Below, piece after piece: positions 13,476 through 15,601 of a stretch of DNA of 15,601 bases (within the stretch, counting starts at the first letter, position 1; the number at the start of each line of letters is the position of its first letter). The position numbers and the translations under genes are program-made. The notes under the pieces were generated by a model. It made no database searches and was not told where the DNA came from. It saw only the letters and a list, made by a program, of their open reading frames with translations. The stretch comes from Bacteroidales bacterium (GTDB lineage: Bacteria; Bacteroidota; Bacteroidia; Bacteroidales; F082). Location of the stretch: positions 1 to 15,601 of the forward strand of contig JAEEII010000169.1 of the NCBI GenBank assembly GCA_016281295.1. The letters run 5' to 3'.

Positions 13476-14363
13476 TTATTCGTCATAGAGGTTATAGTCT
13501 ATATTAACTTGTCCGCTGCGCTTCTCCTGCGAGCCGTCTTTGAAAACCACCACGAGATTCCAGACGAGTTTCTGTTCAGGATATATATCGCTGTATTTCA
13601 ACGAATAGTGGTTTTCTGTAACCTCTTTGGTTTCGGCAACGGTTTTGCCTTTCGAGTCCTTCACCACAAAGTGCAAACTCTGCACATTTGCGGCCGTCCA
13701 CTCGAAATTGAGCGTTTTCTCCAAGTTCTTGCATAACACGCGGTAGTTGTCTTTGCTGGGGTTGGTAACGGTCAGACTGTTGGCGGTTTGGGTGGCGGCG
13801 TAGTGCTTTTCGAGTTTTTGGGAAGAATACATTTCTTCTTGGGCTGCGGTTGACTCAGATTGGACACCTTCGGTGTCTTTATTTGACGGAATGTCGTTCT
13901 TACGACTTTTGTCCGTTGGTTTCGTTTTAATCGTTGTTTCAGGACTTTGGTTTTGTGTTTTCGCCTCCTTTTCAACGCGCTGTTTCTCCTGCTGCGCGAG
14001 GTTGTTGTCGTTGCGGTCGGGACGGAAGAGGAAGAACAATGCAGCACCGATCAGCAAAGCCGCGGCCGCCGCCATGGCAAGGTATTTGCGGAAATTGGAA
14101 CGGCGAGGCAGCATCGCCACATTTTCTTTCTGAGCATCGCCCGTTTTGAGTGCCTCCCCTATTTGCTTTTGTGCCATTTCAAGATTAGGTTTCACAAGAG
14201 GCTTGGAATCAATCCGTTTCAGCGATTCGTTGACCGACAAATACTCTTCCAACAGCGCATCGTCTTCGGAAATCAGGCGCATGAGCCGCTCGTTTTCCTC
14301 TTCGGAGACGTTTCCGTCGAGGAATCTCATCCATAATTCTTCTGATATATGTTTCTCGCTCAT
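13476..14363 (-). CDS. Anti-sigma-factor-like membrane protein
   Basis: This 295-residue protein has a cytoplasmic acidic/helical N-terminus (~1-90, with LWMRFLDGNVSEEENERLMR as in zinc-free anti-sigma domains). One membrane span follows (~94-113, YLAMAAAAALLIGAALFFLF). Then comes a low-complexity Gln/Lys/Ser stretch (~115-185) and a C-terminal beta-rich periplasmic domain (FEWTAANVQSLHFVVKDSKG). Its ATG overlaps the sigma factor's stop as ATGA, the classic arrangement of an ECF sigma with its regulator. I infer that it holds the sigma factor at the inner membrane until an envelope signal or cleavage frees it. No cysteine/histidine zinc motif is visible. The periplasmic domain may sense a product of this operon. 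Confidence 0.82.
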   Translation of the reverse strand: MSEKHISEELWMRFLDGNVSEEENERLMRLISEDDALLEEYLSVNESLKRIDSKPLVKPNLEMAQKQIGEALKTGDAQKENVAMLPRRSNFRKYLAMAAAAALLIGAALFFLFRPDRNDNNLAQQEKQRVEKEAKTQNQSPETTIKTKPTDKSRKNDIPSNKDTEGVQSESTAAQEEMYSSQKLEKHYAATQTANSLTVTNPSKDNYRVLCKNLEKTLNFEWTAANVQSLHFVVKDSKGKTVAETKEVTENHYSLKYSDIYPEQKLVWNLVVVFKDGSQEKRSGQVNIDYNLYDE

Positions 14364-14932
14364 GACCTGTAATCTTTCAAAATTTTTCTCAAATGCGATA
14401 TTGCCCTGCTTTTCACCGTGTAGGTGTAATCCACCGACAAATTGTGATCTTTGGCAACCTCTTGGACATCAGCCTCTTCCAGTAATAGTTTTTGTGCCAC
14501 TTCTCGTTCGGTTTCGTTCTTCAGACAGTCAATGGCCTTCCGCACATCCATCCGCACCTGCTCCTCACTCGCATTCTTGTACTGAAGAATTCTTTCATCC
14601 CACTGTTCACATATAGTGACAAGACCATTGGAATCTATCTTGGATTTTTTGAAATTCAGGAAAAAACGGAAGGAGACCACGGAAACCCACGTGTTGAGTT
14701 GGGCTTTCTCCTGATTGAACGAGCGCAACCGCCGCCAGTCATCCTGCCGCAAATAGAGGAAAAATTCGTGTACCAGTTCCTGCACATCCTGCTCGTATGG
14801 GAAAATCTTATAGACATGGTACTCGAACATGCTGTAGAACTTCTCGTAAAAGAAGAACAGCAGTGCTCTCTCGTCGTTGGCGAGAAGCCTACTGACGAGT
14901 TCCGTGTCGGATATGTGCTGGAGATTGGTCAT
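14360..14932 (-). CDS. ECF-type RNA polymerase sigma factor
   Basis: This 190-residue protein has the two-domain layout of group 4 (ECF) sigma factors. Region 2 lies at ~12-90 (LVSRLLANDERALLFFFYEK, DVQELVHEFFLYLR, LNTWVSVVSFRFFLNF). Region 4 lies at ~125-186 and ends in a helix-turn-helix (ADVQEVAKDHNLSVDYTYTV, SRAISHLRKIL). The length is normal. It is the first gene of the operon, about 70 bases downstream of a -7 box, and overlaps the anti-sigma-like gene by four bases. It probably activates its own operon and perhaps remote genes. Exact ECF group not assigned. Confidence 0.9.
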   Translation of the reverse strand: MTNLQHISDTELVSRLLANDERALLFFFYEKFYSMFEYHVYKIFPYEQDVQELVHEFFLYLRQDDWRRLRSFNQEKAQLNTWVSVVSFRFFLNFKKSKIDSNGLVTICEQWDERILQYKNASEEQVRMDVRKAIDCLKNETEREVAQKLLLEEADVQEVAKDHNLSVDYTYTVKSRAISHLRKILKDYRS

Positions 14933-15009
14933 CTCATCGGTTCTCTGATAACGTTTTTATCTGTTTTCCGCCTCAAGCTCATCAAACGGGCCACGGCGGA
15001 TTGGCGGCG

Positions 15010-15017
15010 CAAAGATA
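15010..15017 (-). promoter_or_regulatory. Operon promoter (-7 box)
   Basis: The minus-strand reading TATCTTTG is a full match to TAnnTTTG and lies about 77 bases upstream of the sigma-factor ATG, implying a leader of roughly 70 nt. The nearest upstream TTTG is 25 bases away, longer than the usual ~20, so the -33 half is weak. That would fit dependence on an activator or on the operon's own sigma factor. Confidence 0.55.
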
Positions 15018-15112
15018 CGATTTTTTCGTTTCCCTACTCTCTCAAATCCAGCACTTTTATGTCTTCCCCGACAGCGACTGAAAAGGGCATTCCCGCAAGT
15101 GCCGTCACAACC

Positions 15113-15383
15113 GAAGAATCGCGCAACTCGCAAGCGCAAGCAGAAACGAACAGCAAATGCACCATTCCGTTTGGCCACCCTTCCCTATCGGAAACAGATC
15201 AATGTACAATGAACAATGTACAATGTACAACAGGGGACCGGACTTTATCAAGTTAACCTACACCAATCCCGTTTTCCCCAGCATTCATAATTGAAAAAAA
15301 CACTTGTTTTTAACGGAAAATGGCTTCGGAGCTTCAATATATGGAATCATGCCTTGGCCAAAGGAACCTTCGTCTCGCAAGGG
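15113..15383 (+). repeat. Direct repeat, right copy (two blocks)
   Basis: Block 1 (15113-15181) and block 2 (15351-15383) match 466-534 and 590-627 in the same order and orientation. The 41 bases at 15141-15181 are identical to 494-534. The blocks are about 170 bases apart here versus about 55 on the left, because this copy carries extra sequence including the ACAATGT repeat. Together the two copies bracket exactly the operon with its promoter and hairpin. Confidence 0.75.
15201..15231 (+). repeat. Short ACAATGT-type tandem repeat
   Basis: AATGTACA, ATGAACA, ATGTACA, ATGTACA follow one another. The TGTACA word is itself a palindrome. It has no known function and lies inside the right direct-repeat copy, between its two blocks. 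Confidence 0.5.
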
Positions 15384-15434
15384 CCAAAAATCAGCGAAAT
15401 TCAGGCCTTTATTCTTAACAATCAACAAAACAAA

Positions 15435-15453
15435 TTGTAAATAAAATTTACAA
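15435..15453. promoter_or_regulatory. Palindrome upstream of outward promoter, possible operator
   Basis: TTGTAAAT and ATTTACAA form a perfect 8-bp inverted repeat around AAA, with its edge 40 bases upstream of the -33 TTG of the plus-strand promoter. Symmetry and position would suit a dimeric regulator site. A/T-rich palindromes can arise by chance. Confidence 0.3.
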
Positions 15454-15493
15454 CTCTCTGGCTTTCAGCAGCAACAAAAATCACGCAAAACCC

Positions 15494-15524
15494 TTGACAA
15501 ACAGCGGTTTTTGTTGTATCTTTG
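15494..15524 (+). promoter_or_regulatory. Bacteroidota promoter for a gene beyond the right edge
   Basis: TTG (15494-15496), a 20-base spacer and TATCTTTG (15517-15524) match the Bacteroidota -33/-7 arrangement closely. An ATG at 15596 lies about 70 bases downstream. The gene itself is outside the window. Confidence 0.65.
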
Positions 15525-15601
15525 CACCATCATTCTTGAAGACAAGACAAGAGAAAACTCAACCTATTTGTATAAACGAAAACAATGTAAAAAAAATGAA
15601 A

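Larger units (their letters stand above)
14933..15595. other. Gene-free interval upstream of the operon
   Basis: No convincing gene is seen. The interval contains the operon promoter (15010-15017, minus), the right copy of the flanking direct repeat (15113-15181 and 15351-15383), a short ACAATGT-type repeat (15201-15231), a perfect palindrome (15435-15453) and an outward plus-strand promoter (15494-15524). An ATG at 15596-15598, followed by AAA, may start the next plus-strand gene, but only two codons are visible. Confidence 0.7.

Overview
The window looks like Bacteroidota (Bacteroidales-like) DNA. Several promoters fit the Bacteroidota -7 consensus TAnnTTTG. A-rich leaders replace clear Shine-Dalgarno sites. 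The gene families also fit: secreted SUMF1/FGE-like lipoprotein, DUF4384 protein, 'Fibrobacter succinogenes major paralogous' (FISUMP) domains, and a type IX-tail-like module. No ribosomal or tRNA marker is present, so the group assignment is an inference.

Layout. The left edge (1-106, minus) holds the start of a transposase that I read as IS1634-like. Beside it is a short signal-peptide-like ORF (199-285) that may be the stump of a gene cut by that element. From 286 to 902 there is gene-free DNA rich in small repeats, ending in a strong hairpin (850-889). From 14932 down to 903 runs one compact minus-strand operon of seven genes: ECF sigma factor, single-pass anti-sigma-like protein, secreted DUF4384 protein, secreted caspase-fold protease, small outer-membrane beta-barrel-like protein, FGE-fold lipoprotein, and a giant 2732-residue surface protein. 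A promoter sits just upstream (15010-15017). At the right edge a good plus-strand promoter (15494-15524) points out of the window, towards an ATG at 15596.

The main discovery is in the giant protein. It ends in three tandem FISUMP (C-type-lectin-like) domains. The last ~50 codons of each carry the signature of a diversity-generating retroelement (DGR) target. Between domains 2 and 3, 31 nucleotide differences fall in 44 codons, all at codon positions 1 or 2 and none at position 3. Nearly all affected codons are NNC, as expected from adenine mutagenesis of an AAC-rich template. Each segment is followed by the same ~24-nt invariant tail, and the terminal one by a hairpin. No reverse transcriptase and no template repeat is in the window, so if a DGR is active it would act from elsewhere.

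Working model (inference): the sigma/anti-sigma pair controls an envelope operon. The FGE-fold lipoprotein, barrel protein and caspase-like protease would help to place, process or sense a very long fibre-like protein whose tips are diversified ligand-binding domains. The operon is bracketed by a pair of imperfect direct repeats (466-627 and 15113-15383), which raises the possibility that it is a transferable or recombining cassette.
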